DNA from: Trichomonas tenax | Lineage: Eukaryota > Parabasalia > Trichomonadida > Trichomonadidae | Direction: 5' to 3' | NCBI GenBank assembly: GCA_023091735.1 | Contig: JALKBU010000080.1 | Location: 1 to 64,000, forward strand | DNA: 64,000 nucleotides | Part shown: positions 42,099-51,969 of the stretch, in pieces | How the letters are laid out: each line of letters begins with the position of its first letter | Position numbering within the stretch: position 1 is the first letter of the stretch | The notes under the pieces: generated by a model | Seen by the model: the letters and a program-made list of their open reading frames with translations, nothing else | Told to the model about the DNA's origin: nothing | Database searches by the model: none | Program-made: the position numbers and the translations under genes

Positions 42099-42901
42099 AT
42101 GTTCAATGCAACAACACTGGAAACTCCTCTTGTTGATGTTACATCGAAGAGAATGGTCTTTTACTATCCCTGCACGAGCATTTTTACATGTGCGCCTTAC
42201 GAAATACATTTAGAGCCCGACTTATGCAGATTCGAACTCTGGGATGCCCAGGGAGGTGATGCAAAATACAAGAACAGTGGTACAATGAGACCCAACTCTG
42301 GTGGAAAAGAAGCGTACGTTAGAGGTGATATAAATCTAAATCGATCATTAACCTTATTCATGTATCTCGGCGCTAAAGGACTGTATCAAACATGTGAAGG
42401 TTATCGTGTTCGTAGCTATGGTGGCTGAAATGGAGGTGGAACAACTGGTGTAGACTTAGAAGAGAGTTCTGACCCTGAAAGTGGGGCGGGTGGGGGTGGT
42501 GCAGTCGACTTAAGGTTAACTTACTTCAATATGAATAATATCAATTATTCAATAGAATTTGAAAGATCAATCAAGAGCAGAATCATGGTTGCTGGGGGCT
42601 CTTGCGGTGGAGTCTGCCATCTAGTGAACATCCATTCCCGACTTATGCATGGCCATATGGTGGTGCATGTGGCGGTTTGGAAGCACCAAATGTGACAGAT
42701 CGTTCAGTTGGAGGAACTCAAACACAAGGATTGTTAAATCTTGATTTCAATATTGGAAATGATCAGAAGTCCAAAACTAAAGTTGATGTTCCAATTGTTA
42801 TAACAGTTAATGTCGTCTTAATAGTTATTTTCATCAAGAAATCAAAAGGAAAAGGCAAAGATGAGGATACAGAAGAGACTGTTTTCAAAACAGTTGTTTA
42901 A
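42099..42901 (+). pseudogene. Gly-rich (ALK-type) surface protein pseudogene
   Basis: The first part (42099-42428) reads PCTSIFTCAPYEIHLEPD, FELWDAQGGDA and LTLFMYLGAKG, which is the opening of the Gly-rich fold seen in many trichomonad surface proteins and in ALK-type receptors. A TGA at 42426-42428 interrupts it. The same frame then continues with Gly clusters, and after a frameshift near 42640 the sequence resumes (TYAWPYGGACGGLE) to a membrane-like VPIVITVNVVLIVIFI and a Lys/Glu-rich tail ending in TAA at 42901. Expected middle segments are short. It is a decayed gene with at least one stop and one frameshift. Confidence 0.6.
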
Positions 42902-42938
42902 CTAAATAAAACTTTATTATAATAATAACATTTATAGA

Positions 42939-45836
42939 TTAAAACTTTATAAGATCGCAGTTTTGAACATAGCACAAACGTGATTTCTTAAATGTATCAA
43001 TCATTGTTGAGCCATATCTCAATGGTTGGTCTGAGATGATTTGTGAAATGGTATTGTTCATGAATGACGCTATTACTGTTCCTGTAGTACCATATGGTAT
43101 TGTTCCTGTTCTCGATATTACACAAATGTGATCTCCAATATTAAACTTATGAGCAGCTGTTGATCCTTCAAATGCAAATTCTGTAAGATTAACCGTCTTT
43201 GTTTCGTTGAGCAACACATCTTGTTTTTGGAATTGCTCAACTGCTGCTTCTAAGTTCTGATATGTTCTTGTTGAAACGGAAAATGTATATAATGGCTTCA
43301 TCACGGCTCTGTATCCGGGGCTTATCTCGCTGACATACTCTGCAATTCTTCTGTTGAACTCGTTTGCATCATCTCCTTTTGCATCAAGGAAATCCTGATA
43401 GCTGTCATTAAGATTAGTGACACTATTAGCAGCTTTGACAATTGACATAATTTCATCTCCTAAAAATGTTATATATTGCATTATGTTTTCTTCAAGAGAC
43501 TTAGTAATGAAAATTTCGCTCTTTTTTGATTTAACATATCCTTCGGCGCCTTTACTCTTTTTGAGAACCTTCATTCCAATGTTCCTACCAAACTTAGGAG
43601 GTGTTATTGAGCCCATAAGAAACTTAATTGATTTTTCTGGTATGCTAAGCGTATTTGCGACAGATCCGATGCTAACCCAATCAGAATCATTGTTAAGGAT
43701 AGCGGCAAGATTATTATTAAAAGATCTCTGAATCAATTGAACCTGTGCTTTAGAGCCTTTGATATCTTTAATTTCGCAAAGATTTGGGGCAAATTTTCCT
43801 TTAGCAATAAACGCCTTCATTCCTGGAGCGAGTCTAAACTTTGTAGGTTCAGCAATATCATTCATATAATCAGGGAATATAGACATTGGAGCTGTATGGA
43901 CTAAAGGATACATTGCTTCTGATCCCCATGCATATTGCGTATGTTTGAAGTTTGTGTATTCTATTGGACGTGCTTTAACAGTAATTTTTGGCTTGTTTTG
44001 GAATGTGAGACACGGTGTTTCAGCGAAATTGTATGGCTCTGGTGTATTGATAACATTCGTGACTAATGCTGGCATGAAGAATGGATAATCAACAAGAATG
44101 ACTTTTCCTTTAAGGCCAGAGAAATTACCAGGATTCGGAGGTTCTTTTGTCTTAAGTGTTGCTTCGATAGTCAGCCTGAGATCTGAAGTGATTCCAGGAC
44201 GATTGATAACTCTAATATTCAATGGAAGAGAATCAAATGATGGGAATATAGAGTTGACCGTTGATTTCTTGAAGTCAAACTTCAATGAAGTATCGATTTC
44301 AGCCACAGGTGAACCAGGATTGAAAATAAATGGTTTTGTTATTGTATTACGTATCTTTTCTTCTCTTGTAAAGCTTGGTTCAGATTCTTGAACGATATTC
44401 ATGATATTTACAAAATCTGCATATGTGAGACTCTTTGCATCACCATTCATCGCATGTCCGATAGGCGATGATGGATCAGTCAATGCCTGCAAACACGATG
44501 GAAGGAATCTGCTGCTTTTCGCTGGTAAAGTGGAAATCAAGACTGCTAATGGTTGAGGTGGTTGTCCGAGTTCAAACTTTGGTTCATATCCATCCATGTA
44601 TTGAGAAATAACTGCTAATGGAGGTGCAATTGTATATGGATATGACCATGTCCAACTGATACATCCTTTTGAATATAGATTTTCAACCCAAACGAAGCTG
44701 TCTAGAACTGCATAAACAATTTGTCTTATTTTAACTTCCAATTCTTCTGCAGATGAATGTGGAACGTTTTTCTTGATGTGGTCTTTTTCAAATTGCAAAA
44801 CTTTTTCGAAAGTTAATGTGGAATAATTTCTTGTTGCAATTGTAAATGATAAATCTCGAAGATAGTCCGAAAAATTCTTGAAATTATAATTATTATTCTC
44901 GATGATGAATTTTCTTTGTGGAATGCATGTTTTGCAGTAAACATCTAACGCTAAATTGAAATCACCTGAATCCAGCTTGAAATGAGGAATTGATGGTATA
45001 TAATCATTTCCTAAAAAGAAACCAATTGCGCAGAAATCAGATATCACCCTGTTAAGTCTTTCTATGTCATTGTTAACGAGCTCTGCAAGCATTAAATCTC
45101 TTAAAACGCTAATATAAATAAAAGCAAATTGGTCAGCATAAAATCTGAATGGAACTTGATTTGATTGTTTCGACATTGTTGACCTTTCATCAGATAAACC
45201 TGCGTCGTCCTTTAAAACAGCCATTTTCTTAATTTGTATATTTAATATAATGAAAAATATATCTGCATCAGGTGAATAGACGCAGCATGCGTAATCTTCA
45301 TTCCAGTTATTTTGTGCACGCTGTTTTCTAATGAAATCCACGAGCTTATGTTCTCCTTCTCCAGGAGTGTGATATGAATCGTAAATTACGTTTGGAGTAG
45401 ACCAAAATGGATCAGAATTGACTCTATCGGCTATGAATTCTGTAATTTCATTATGTAAGCGTTCCATAAATTCAGATCCAACAGTAATTTCGTTTTTAGA
45501 GAATCCTTCATCAGAACCACGATCACTAGCCGATCTGAATCTCCTTGAACGCTGCTCTATACACTTTGCAAAAGGAGCAGGGCCATCGACTGCGATATAA
45601 AGTAATTTCGTTGGTGCAATGACGTGTACAAGTGTATCTAAGTATCTCAAAACCTCAGATATCAGTTCTTGGTTGTTTTTATCTTCCGATCCTTTGATTT
45701 GGTTTAATGCAGTATGAATAATGCAGTTAAAATCGATGAAAAAGCAGTCAAATGTCGGCTTTACACCCTTTCCGACGTTCCTGCAGATTGAAGGGTATCG
45801 TTTCATAATCCAATTAAAAAAGCCAACAACACCCAT
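42939..45836 (-). CDS. XRN1: XRN-family 5'-3' exoribonuclease
   Basis: 965 residues from ATG 45836 (MGVVGFFNWI), which is the conserved XRN N-terminus. The earlier ATG at 45869 lies upstream of the Inr and is rejected. Catalytic signatures are present: FIDFN (Asp35), AVDGPAPFAK (Asp84, Lys91), QRSRRFR 95-101, GEGEHK 159-164, SPDADI (Asp190, Asp192) and FLGNDYIP (Asp278). It degrades 5'-monophosphate RNA after decapping. Canonical LDAD is SPDAD here. There is no zinc-knuckle of the nuclear Rat1/XRN2 type, which favours cytoplasmic XRN1, though the protein is shorter than yeast Xrn1 (1528). Inr TCATTATTTT lies about 20 nt upstream of the ATG. Confidence 0.9.
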   Translation of the reverse strand: MGVVGFFNWIMKRYPSICRNVGKGVKPTFDCFFIDFNCIIHTALNQIKGSEDKNNQELISEVLRYLDTLVHVIAPTKLLYIAVDGPAPFAKCIEQRSRRFRSASDRGSDEGFSKNEITVGSEFMERLHNEITEFIADRVNSDPFWSTPNVIYDSYHTPGEGEHKLVDFIRKQRAQNNWNEDYACCVYSPDADIFFIILNIQIKKMAVLKDDAGLSDERSTMSKQSNQVPFRFYADQFAFIYISVLRDLMLAELVNNDIERLNRVISDFCAIGFFLGNDYIPSIPHFKLDSGDFNLALDVYCKTCIPQRKFIIENNNYNFKNFSDYLRDLSFTIATRNYSTLTFEKVLQFEKDHIKKNVPHSSAEELEVKIRQIVYAVLDSFVWVENLYSKGCISWTWSYPYTIAPPLAVISQYMDGYEPKFELGQPPQPLAVLISTLPAKSSRFLPSCLQALTDPSSPIGHAMNGDAKSLTYADFVNIMNIVQESEPSFTREEKIRNTITKPFIFNPGSPVAEIDTSLKFDFKKSTVNSIFPSFDSLPLNIRVINRPGITSDLRLTIEATLKTKEPPNPGNFSGLKGKVILVDYPFFMPALVTNVINTPEPYNFAETPCLTFQNKPKITVKARPIEYTNFKHTQYAWGSEAMYPLVHTAPMSIFPDYMNDIAEPTKFRLAPGMKAFIAKGKFAPNLCEIKDIKGSKAQVQLIQRSFNNNLAAILNNDSDWVSIGSVANTLSIPEKSIKFLMGSITPPKFGRNIGMKVLKKSKGAEGYVKSKKSEIFITKSLEENIMQYITFLGDEIMSIVKAANSVTNLNDSYQDFLDAKGDDANEFNRRIAEYVSEISPGYRAVMKPLYTFSVSTRTYQNLEAAVEQFQKQDVLLNETKTVNLTEFAFEGSTAAHKFNIGDHICVISRTGTIPYGTTGTVIASFMNNTISQIISDQPLRYGSTMIDTFKKSRLCYVQNCDLIKF

Positions 45837-45891
45837 TTCAGAAAAAAAAAAATAATGAGAGTTGGACAAAAGTGCGCTATCGTCTTTTATA

Positions 45892-45902
45892 TGACATGTA
45901 AA
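45892..45902. promoter_or_regulatory. TGACATGTAAA motif
   Basis: A member of the TTTACATGNCA set, about 60 bp upstream of the XRN start. Confidence 0.4.
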
Positions 45903-46940
45903 GTGTCAAATTTTTATGTTACTTAAAACCATATTTTCAATTCTCGGGCATGGCCTAATCACTAATGGTTGAACTATGTACCTTATTGATGCAGGTTTGA
46001 CTCGCACGCGCAACAAACGTTTTCTTTTTCGAAAAAACAATCTTTTGCCTCAAAAATATTGGACGGGCGTGAGTAAGATCGAGGCGCTTGCAAAGTGCCA
46101 AGTTATTGAGAGATAAAACTGTAATTGCGCCGCAGAGAATGGCCTGGAGAATTAGCCATTGCCTTCTCAACAACTTTTTTGGCTAAAAACTGGAGCAACA
46201 GATGAGGATTCAATGACATAGTGGAGCACAGCATAGCGGAGCCATTCGCTAAATTTTTTTTCAAATTGATATCACATGTTAAGAACTAGCTGTATATTAT
46301 AACTACGAGCTTTGGACTGATGGTTGACAACATCCAACTTGTAATCAAAACATTTTTTGAACAATTATGTTATTTAAAGCTCTGGTTTATCACACATTAT
46401 ACAATAAATCTAAAGCAAAATATGCTTATAAGATTAGTGGATCTACAGAGAATTTGAGAAAATTGTTCCAAAAATATATTTGATGTTAGATATATAACTT
46501 TGATTTTATGAAACATGGTTATAGTAATGAATATATTTGCCTATTAAAGCTTATCACGAAGACAGATTTTTTGTTCAAAAATATATTTTGATAAGTGAAG
46601 ATTAATACTATAAATTTTATCATCCAAAGTTATGTAGTGACTAATCCATGAGTATGAAGCTTTATTATAGAAAAATTAATTGCTCAATAAATAATTTTGG
46701 ATATATAAATCATGTAGCTCAAAGATCTGATGGACCAGAAAATTTTATGCATGATTTTATCTACTGAAGATTAGGTCATGAACAATATAGAAACAAATAA
46801 GAAATTATCTGATAAAATTGCATTTTCCGGTGTAAATAGACTTAAAATTGTATGGAATGATCAAATATCCAGTCGCAAAGTGCTATTGTAAATTTTGAAA
46901 ATTTTGAGAAAAAATGAAGAACGTTTTTTATATTAAAAAA
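45903..46940. other. Divergent intergenic region, XRN and QRICH2-like gene
   Basis: About 45950-46260 is less AT-rich than its flanks and contains tRNA-promoter-like boxes but no foldable tRNA. The rest is AT-rich. No protein gene seen. Confidence 0.45.
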
Positions 46941-49900
46941 ATGACGACGCAGGGACTGGAAAACCTCATCCAGGACCCAGACGTCTTTGCACTCGGCATT
47001 GATTCGGGACCCATCAAAGAGGTTCTCGTAGAAATTGCCCAAAGAGTCGATTCTTTGCAGATGAAAATATCAAAACAAACAAATCCGCAGAACACTTTCG
47101 ATAACGACGAAATACGCGATATAAACATTCGCTTAAATGAACTTTCCAAGAGTCAAAGTCAACAAAGTAACGATTTTTCTACAGAAGTTAAAGAAATGAA
47201 GGAATTTTTCAATTTCCAGATCAGAGACTTACGTGATTACATTGATAAATCTGAAAAACAAATTAACGAGCGTATTTCTATTATACAAATTCCACCACCA
47301 GTCGTTCCACAAAACATAACTCAACAATCTCCAACAAAAACACCAGAGCCTGTTGTACAATATGTACCGCAGACTATCGTTCAACAAGCTTCGTCTGGCG
47401 ATGATGGTGTTCAAGTTAAAAAATTAACATATGACGTTCAAACATTAAAAGAGAGAATTGATTCATTGATTTCAGCAATTAATGTTCTCAAGGAAGAGAG
47501 AACAGCTCAACCAATACACATTGGCCAAATTCCAGACGAATATTTCCCAGATTCAAACGAAAACAAATCAAAACTCCAAGGTATCAAAAATGAAGAACAA
47601 ATGATTCCAACATCAAGCGATTTAATTCTTACACCAATTAAACCAGCAGATGACAAACCAGCAGCAGCACCACCAAGACAAGAAATAAGCGATGTTCCAC
47701 AACAAGCAACAGAAGATCCAAACATCACTGATTTATATGCTAAATTATCAAGTTTATCACACGAAGTTATGACAAATAGAAATAAAATATCCGCGATAAC
47801 AAAGACAACAAACAAGATCATCGTGGAAGTAGAAAATCAGCATCAAGATGTCATCAAAGTGCAGCATTCAAGCACATCGATGACGGAAAACATCGATAAG
47901 ATGCATCAAAGAATTGCTGAATTAAACTTCGAAACAGATAAGAAGACATCGAACTTGAGAGCAATATTGGATGATTTAACGACAAAGATAGACAAACAGG
48001 CAGATGATATGAGAGTCTTGCAAGGATTAGAGAAGCAAGAAACAATCAATTTGCCAGATTTCGACAAACTCTTTAATGACATGAAAAGCAATGTCCAAGA
48101 AGTCATTAATGAGAATGACACTAATTATAGAAAGCAGTTCAATTACGTGAAGGCTGAAATATCAAATCTTAGGTCAGCACTCAAAGCTATCCAGCCAAAG
48201 ATTGCCGATATCAAGGATACGTCACCACCTCCAGAGCTCGCAACACCTCCTGTAATCAAATCAGTGGAAATACCTGAGATTAAGGAACCAGAGCCCGAAC
48301 CGGAAACAGAACCTGAGCCAGAGCCAAAATCTCCAAAGGAGGCACCAACATTCTCAACAGCTCCTCCTGTCATACAAGTTGAAGAGGAAGAATTAGCGCC
48401 AGAAATTGTTGAAACACCTGTTAGATCATCTGTTCCAAAACGCAAGGTTTATTACAACGCTGAGATTCAAACAGACACAGCAGAGATTGGTGAGATTCCC
48501 GTTGAACGTGTTTCATTCGGAACACCAGTAATCATGAATATGCCAAACATCATTCAGACACAGTTCATTGTCAACAGAGCTCCTGCGCCAGTTACATATC
48601 GACGTCCATTCATTCGCTCTAACTCTGTCAAATTGGTAACAGTTAGAACTAACACACCTAAGTTCCACGAAGGCGACACAGCACCTCTCAAGGCAAACAA
48701 AGGCAGTGCAGAAGTTGTTTCGGTCACTCAACCAGTTCAACTTGAAATTCCTGATAGTGTTGAGACAGAAAACGTTGCTGTTTCACCAATTCCACAGCCG
48801 CCATCCAGACACAGTGCATCTGTTACACCTCGTGTTAAATTTGAGAATCAGAGCACTGTTCCTCGCGAGAAGGAAGAGAAGTTTATTGATTACGTCGATA
48901 CAGAAATCCAGACAGATATTTCTATTTATTCAAGCATGGGAACAACGCCAATACAGTCTCGTCAATCTTCAGCATCAACAAGTGTCAGACAGATCGAAAC
49001 AAGACAAGAACCTCCACCACAGTCAAAGCCTAAAGAAGAGCAATTGCCATTACCTAAGATCGACAGCACATCCGCAAATCCAGAAGAAATCAAGGTTGAT
49101 AAAAGCTCTCAGAACCAGATCGAACCATTAAAGCCACCTGAAATGCCTAATTATAGTAACATGGATCACGCTGATATGACATACATGGAGCAGTATGATA
49201 CTCACGCAGAGAAGTACATCGAACCAAAGAAGTCAGGCAATGTTATAGGATTCAATCGCAGCAACAGTATCCAATATCTTGTTCCTCGCAACGATCTCAA
49301 AATTCCTAACAACATGACAAAGTCGATGTCTATGGAGAGAATGCTCACAGTCAATATTATGGGCTCAACACAGAACCAAGCTCCAATTGTTATCAACGCT
49401 AATCCAGAAGGCGGCTTCACAAGAGAGGACCAGGAAGAATTAATCAAGAGATTGACTGCTGCTTCTAATCCAAAGAGACTGGACAGATTCGAGCAATTGC
49501 TTGCACAGTATCACGATGAAATCGCTCAGATTGAGAGCAAAGTCGCAATGATGCCACTTGGCGCTGACAAGAAGATCATGGATATCGAGCAAATCCTTAA
49601 CAGATGGATCAGCAACGTCCAATTGATTCACCGCAAAGTTAATGAAATTGCTGAAATTGTCGCTGATGTTCCAAAGAAGAAGACAATGTTCGTTTCAATG
49701 GTCGAACAGAAGGAAGGTATGATTTCAATTCCACCTGCTCAGAAAATCGAAGTTCCAATCGACGCAAAGACAGAGTCAACAACATCAGCTGTCATGGAGC
49801 CAGAAATTGTCATCCAAATGAAGAAGCCAACCGGCTCTAACATGGGTGAAAAGAAGCGCTCTGAGATCAAACTTTCATTCGCTAACAACGAGATGCTTAA

Positions 49901-51902
49901 CCAAGCTCCAAAGATCGAATCAAAGCCGACATTCAATACAACATTCGAAATCGATGTCAGACCTGAAGATTCAATGATTGGAAAAGCAACAATCTCCGAA
50001 CAGTTTGCTAAATGCAATGAGCGTCTTGAAGCTTTGAGATTGGTCGTTACAAGATTTGAATCAGATCTTTATCACATCGAGCATGAAGTTCAAGAGCTTA
50101 AGGCTGCTCAGCCAGACTCAGAGATGCTCAAACCAATTGTTGAACATCACTATCACCATGCAAGACATTCCAAGCATTTATCGGAGTCTTCGAAGAAAGA
50201 CATCAATTTTGATTCGCTTCCATCATCTGTTAAGAGCTCGGTAACAGAACTTCCAACTAAAGATGCTGAAGGAAAACAAATTTCAGAAGATATCAAGGAA
50301 GAAGGTGAAGAAGAGGAAGAAAAGAAGGAGCAAGAGAAGAAGGAAGATATGGGAGAACGTCCACATTCACCAGAGAAGCCGAAGACACCGCAGAAGCTCG
50401 AACCTGCTGAGATATTAACAAGTGATGAAAAGAATATGCTTGTTTACAAGATCCAGTTCTCTCCAGCATTCTATGTCGAAGGGGCACAGCAAGAAACACA
50501 AAAGAGTCGCGAACAAAGTGTTGCTTCAATGGTTGCCGCTATCGATACAGAAAACATCACCATTCCGCGTTACGATGAACAAATCAGAATCATGAGAGAT
50601 GCTTTGGTCGATATGAGAACTAACATTCAGCTGTTGAGACAGAGAAACGATGATAGGTTCAACCAAATCCAGCAAAAGCAGATGGAAATGAACCAGAAAG
50701 GTGGCGACGCTGCTGACTCGGCATCACTGATGGCGCTGAAGAAGCAAGTCGACACTAAGTTCGATGATTTTGAAGGACAGTTCAAGTTCCTTAGACAGGA
50801 AATGTACGAATTCATGAAAGACAGACCAGAGAGAATTATCGAAAAAGTCACAGAAGTCGTCATGAAGAAAGATGACGAAAAGAAGGAGAAACCAACTAAA
50901 CAGCGTCCGAAGAAGGAGAAAAAAGAAAAGGCACCACCTCCACCACCTCCTCCGGAGCTCGATGTCGACTTCTCCATCAAGAAGACAAAGAAGCTTATTG
51001 GTGCAATCGAATCTCCGCGTGTCTTCAAAGTTAATCACCTTGAAACACTCAGTTCACCAGATGATTCATCAGAGGAGTCTGAAGTCATTGTTGATGAAGA
51101 TAGCAAACCAGTTAACATTGGTGGATCAAGAAGATCATCGTTCAGGCCTAAGCAATCAAGTGACAACGATCTCGGATTGAGCTCTGATGATGATATCACG
51201 TCAAGTGATATGCCAATACGTGATGATTCAAAGGATCAATCATCTCATTCAGAAAACGCTTCATCAAAGAAGGAGGAAGGCCATATTGTTCCTCAACTGA
51301 TTGACGAAGTGTCTGTTTACAATGCACTTCCAAAGAGTGACTACACAGATAAACTCGTTCCAATGATGATGAAGATGCGTGATGAGTTGAAGTCATATAT
51401 TGATAGAGTTCAATCTCGCGAATACAAACTCGAGAAAGTCGTCAAAGACAAATGCAACAAAGATTATGTCGAATCATTCTTCAGAAAGATGCGTGTTATT
51501 ATTCAAGCAACGCACGAGAAAGTCAAGACTGTTGTCGATGCACTTCCTGAAAGAATCACTCGTACAGACCTTGAAGAGAGGCTCATGAACCTCACTCCAA
51601 GTGTCGAAAAAGAAGCCTATGCTGCCCAAGGAAACACAGCATATTCAAGATGCTTGTTCTGTGGCTCAAAACTTCCGCCTGGTCGTACAGATCTTGGCAA
51701 TCCTGAAGCAAATGGAGGAAAGCCAATTCCTCCTCGTTCTAATATCGTCAATTCAGAAAAAGGAGTTGTTTATAAAGGAAGACAATCAGTTGGTTCAATA
51801 CCTACAAACGCACCATTACCACCAATAGGAATGAAACCGAAATCACCAAGTTCTCAATCAGTCAATGAAGATGCAACAGCAGGATTCCTGCCGAAAATGT
51901 AA
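46941..51902 (+). CDS. Large coiled-coil protein, QRICH2/DUF4795-like
   Basis: 1653 residues from ATG 46941 (MTTQGLENL); an ATG nine codons earlier is less likely. Long heptad helices alternate with disordered, Pro/Glu-rich linkers (an EPEPEPETEPEPEP tract near 450, acidic and Lys runs near 1120-1150, APPPPPPPE near 1340). The C-terminal part (about 1455-1585) resembles DUF4795: a long helix with LVPMMMKMRDELKSYIDRV and KDKCNKDYVESFFRKM, then a Cys pair CLFCGSKLPPGR where the family has CxSC. In animals the DUF4795 protein QRICH2 is needed for the sperm flagellum. A flagellar role here is inference. Codon use is typical of well-expressed genes of the window. Confidence 0.5.
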   Translation: MTTQGLENLIQDPDVFALGIDSGPIKEVLVEIAQRVDSLQMKISKQTNPQNTFDNDEIRDINIRLNELSKSQSQQSNDFSTEVKEMKEFFNFQIRDLRDYIDKSEKQINERISIIQIPPPVVPQNITQQSPTKTPEPVVQYVPQTIVQQASSGDDGVQVKKLTYDVQTLKERIDSLISAINVLKEERTAQPIHIGQIPDEYFPDSNENKSKLQGIKNEEQMIPTSSDLILTPIKPADDKPAAAPPRQEISDVPQQATEDPNITDLYAKLSSLSHEVMTNRNKISAITKTTNKIIVEVENQHQDVIKVQHSSTSMTENIDKMHQRIAELNFETDKKTSNLRAILDDLTTKIDKQADDMRVLQGLEKQETINLPDFDKLFNDMKSNVQEVINENDTNYRKQFNYVKAEISNLRSALKAIQPKIADIKDTSPPPELATPPVIKSVEIPEIKEPEPEPETEPEPEPKSPKEAPTFSTAPPVIQVEEEELAPEIVETPVRSSVPKRKVYYNAEIQTDTAEIGEIPVERVSFGTPVIMNMPNIIQTQFIVNRAPAPVTYRRPFIRSNSVKLVTVRTNTPKFHEGDTAPLKANKGSAEVVSVTQPVQLEIPDSVETENVAVSPIPQPPSRHSASVTPRVKFENQSTVPREKEEKFIDYVDTEIQTDISIYSSMGTTPIQSRQSSASTSVRQIETRQEPPPQSKPKEEQLPLPKIDSTSANPEEIKVDKSSQNQIEPLKPPEMPNYSNMDHADMTYMEQYDTHAEKYIEPKKSGNVIGFNRSNSIQYLVPRNDLKIPNNMTKSMSMERMLTVNIMGSTQNQAPIVINANPEGGFTREDQEELIKRLTAASNPKRLDRFEQLLAQYHDEIAQIESKVAMMPLGADKKIMDIEQILNRWISNVQLIHRKVNEIAEIVADVPKKKTMFVSMVEQKEGMISIPPAQKIEVPIDAKTESTTSAVMEPEIVIQMKKPTGSNMGEKKRSEIKLSFANNEMLNQAPKIESKPTFNTTFEIDVRPEDSMIGKATISEQFAKCNERLEALRLVVTRFESDLYHIEHEVQELKAAQPDSEMLKPIVEHHYHHARHSKHLSESSKKDINFDSLPSSVKSSVTELPTKDAEGKQISEDIKEEGEEEEEKKEQEKKEDMGERPHSPEKPKTPQKLEPAEILTSDEKNMLVYKIQFSPAFYVEGAQQETQKSREQSVASMVAAIDTENITIPRYDEQIRIMRDALVDMRTNIQLLRQRNDDRFNQIQQKQMEMNQKGGDAADSASLMALKKQVDTKFDDFEGQFKFLRQEMYEFMKDRPERIIEKVTEVVMKKDDEKKEKPTKQRPKKEKKEKAPPPPPPPELDVDFSIKKTKKLIGAIESPRVFKVNHLETLSSPDDSSEESEVIVDEDSKPVNIGGSRRSSFRPKQSSDNDLGLSSDDDITSSDMPIRDDSKDQSSHSENASSKKEEGHIVPQLIDEVSVYNALPKSDYTDKLVPMMMKMRDELKSYIDRVQSREYKLEKVVKDKCNKDYVESFFRKMRVIIQATHEKVKTVVDALPERITRTDLEERLMNLTPSVEKEAYAAQGNTAYSRCLFCGSKLPPGRTDLGNPEANGGKPIPPRSNIVNSEKGVVYKGRQSVGSIPTNAPLPPIGMKPKSPSSQSVNEDATAGFLPKM

Positions 51903-51969
51903 TTTTTTATATAATATTGTTATACATGAAAATAAAAAATGTTTTATATTTTCTTGATTAAAAATATTT

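Noticed and set aside
45948..46016. Possible tRNA with TGGCCTAAT (A-box-like) and GGTTTGACTC (B-box-like) at tRNA-like spacing
   Set aside because: The T stem pairs at only 2 of 5 positions, the acceptor arms do not pair and the anticodon stem is poor. It may be a tRNA relic or chance.
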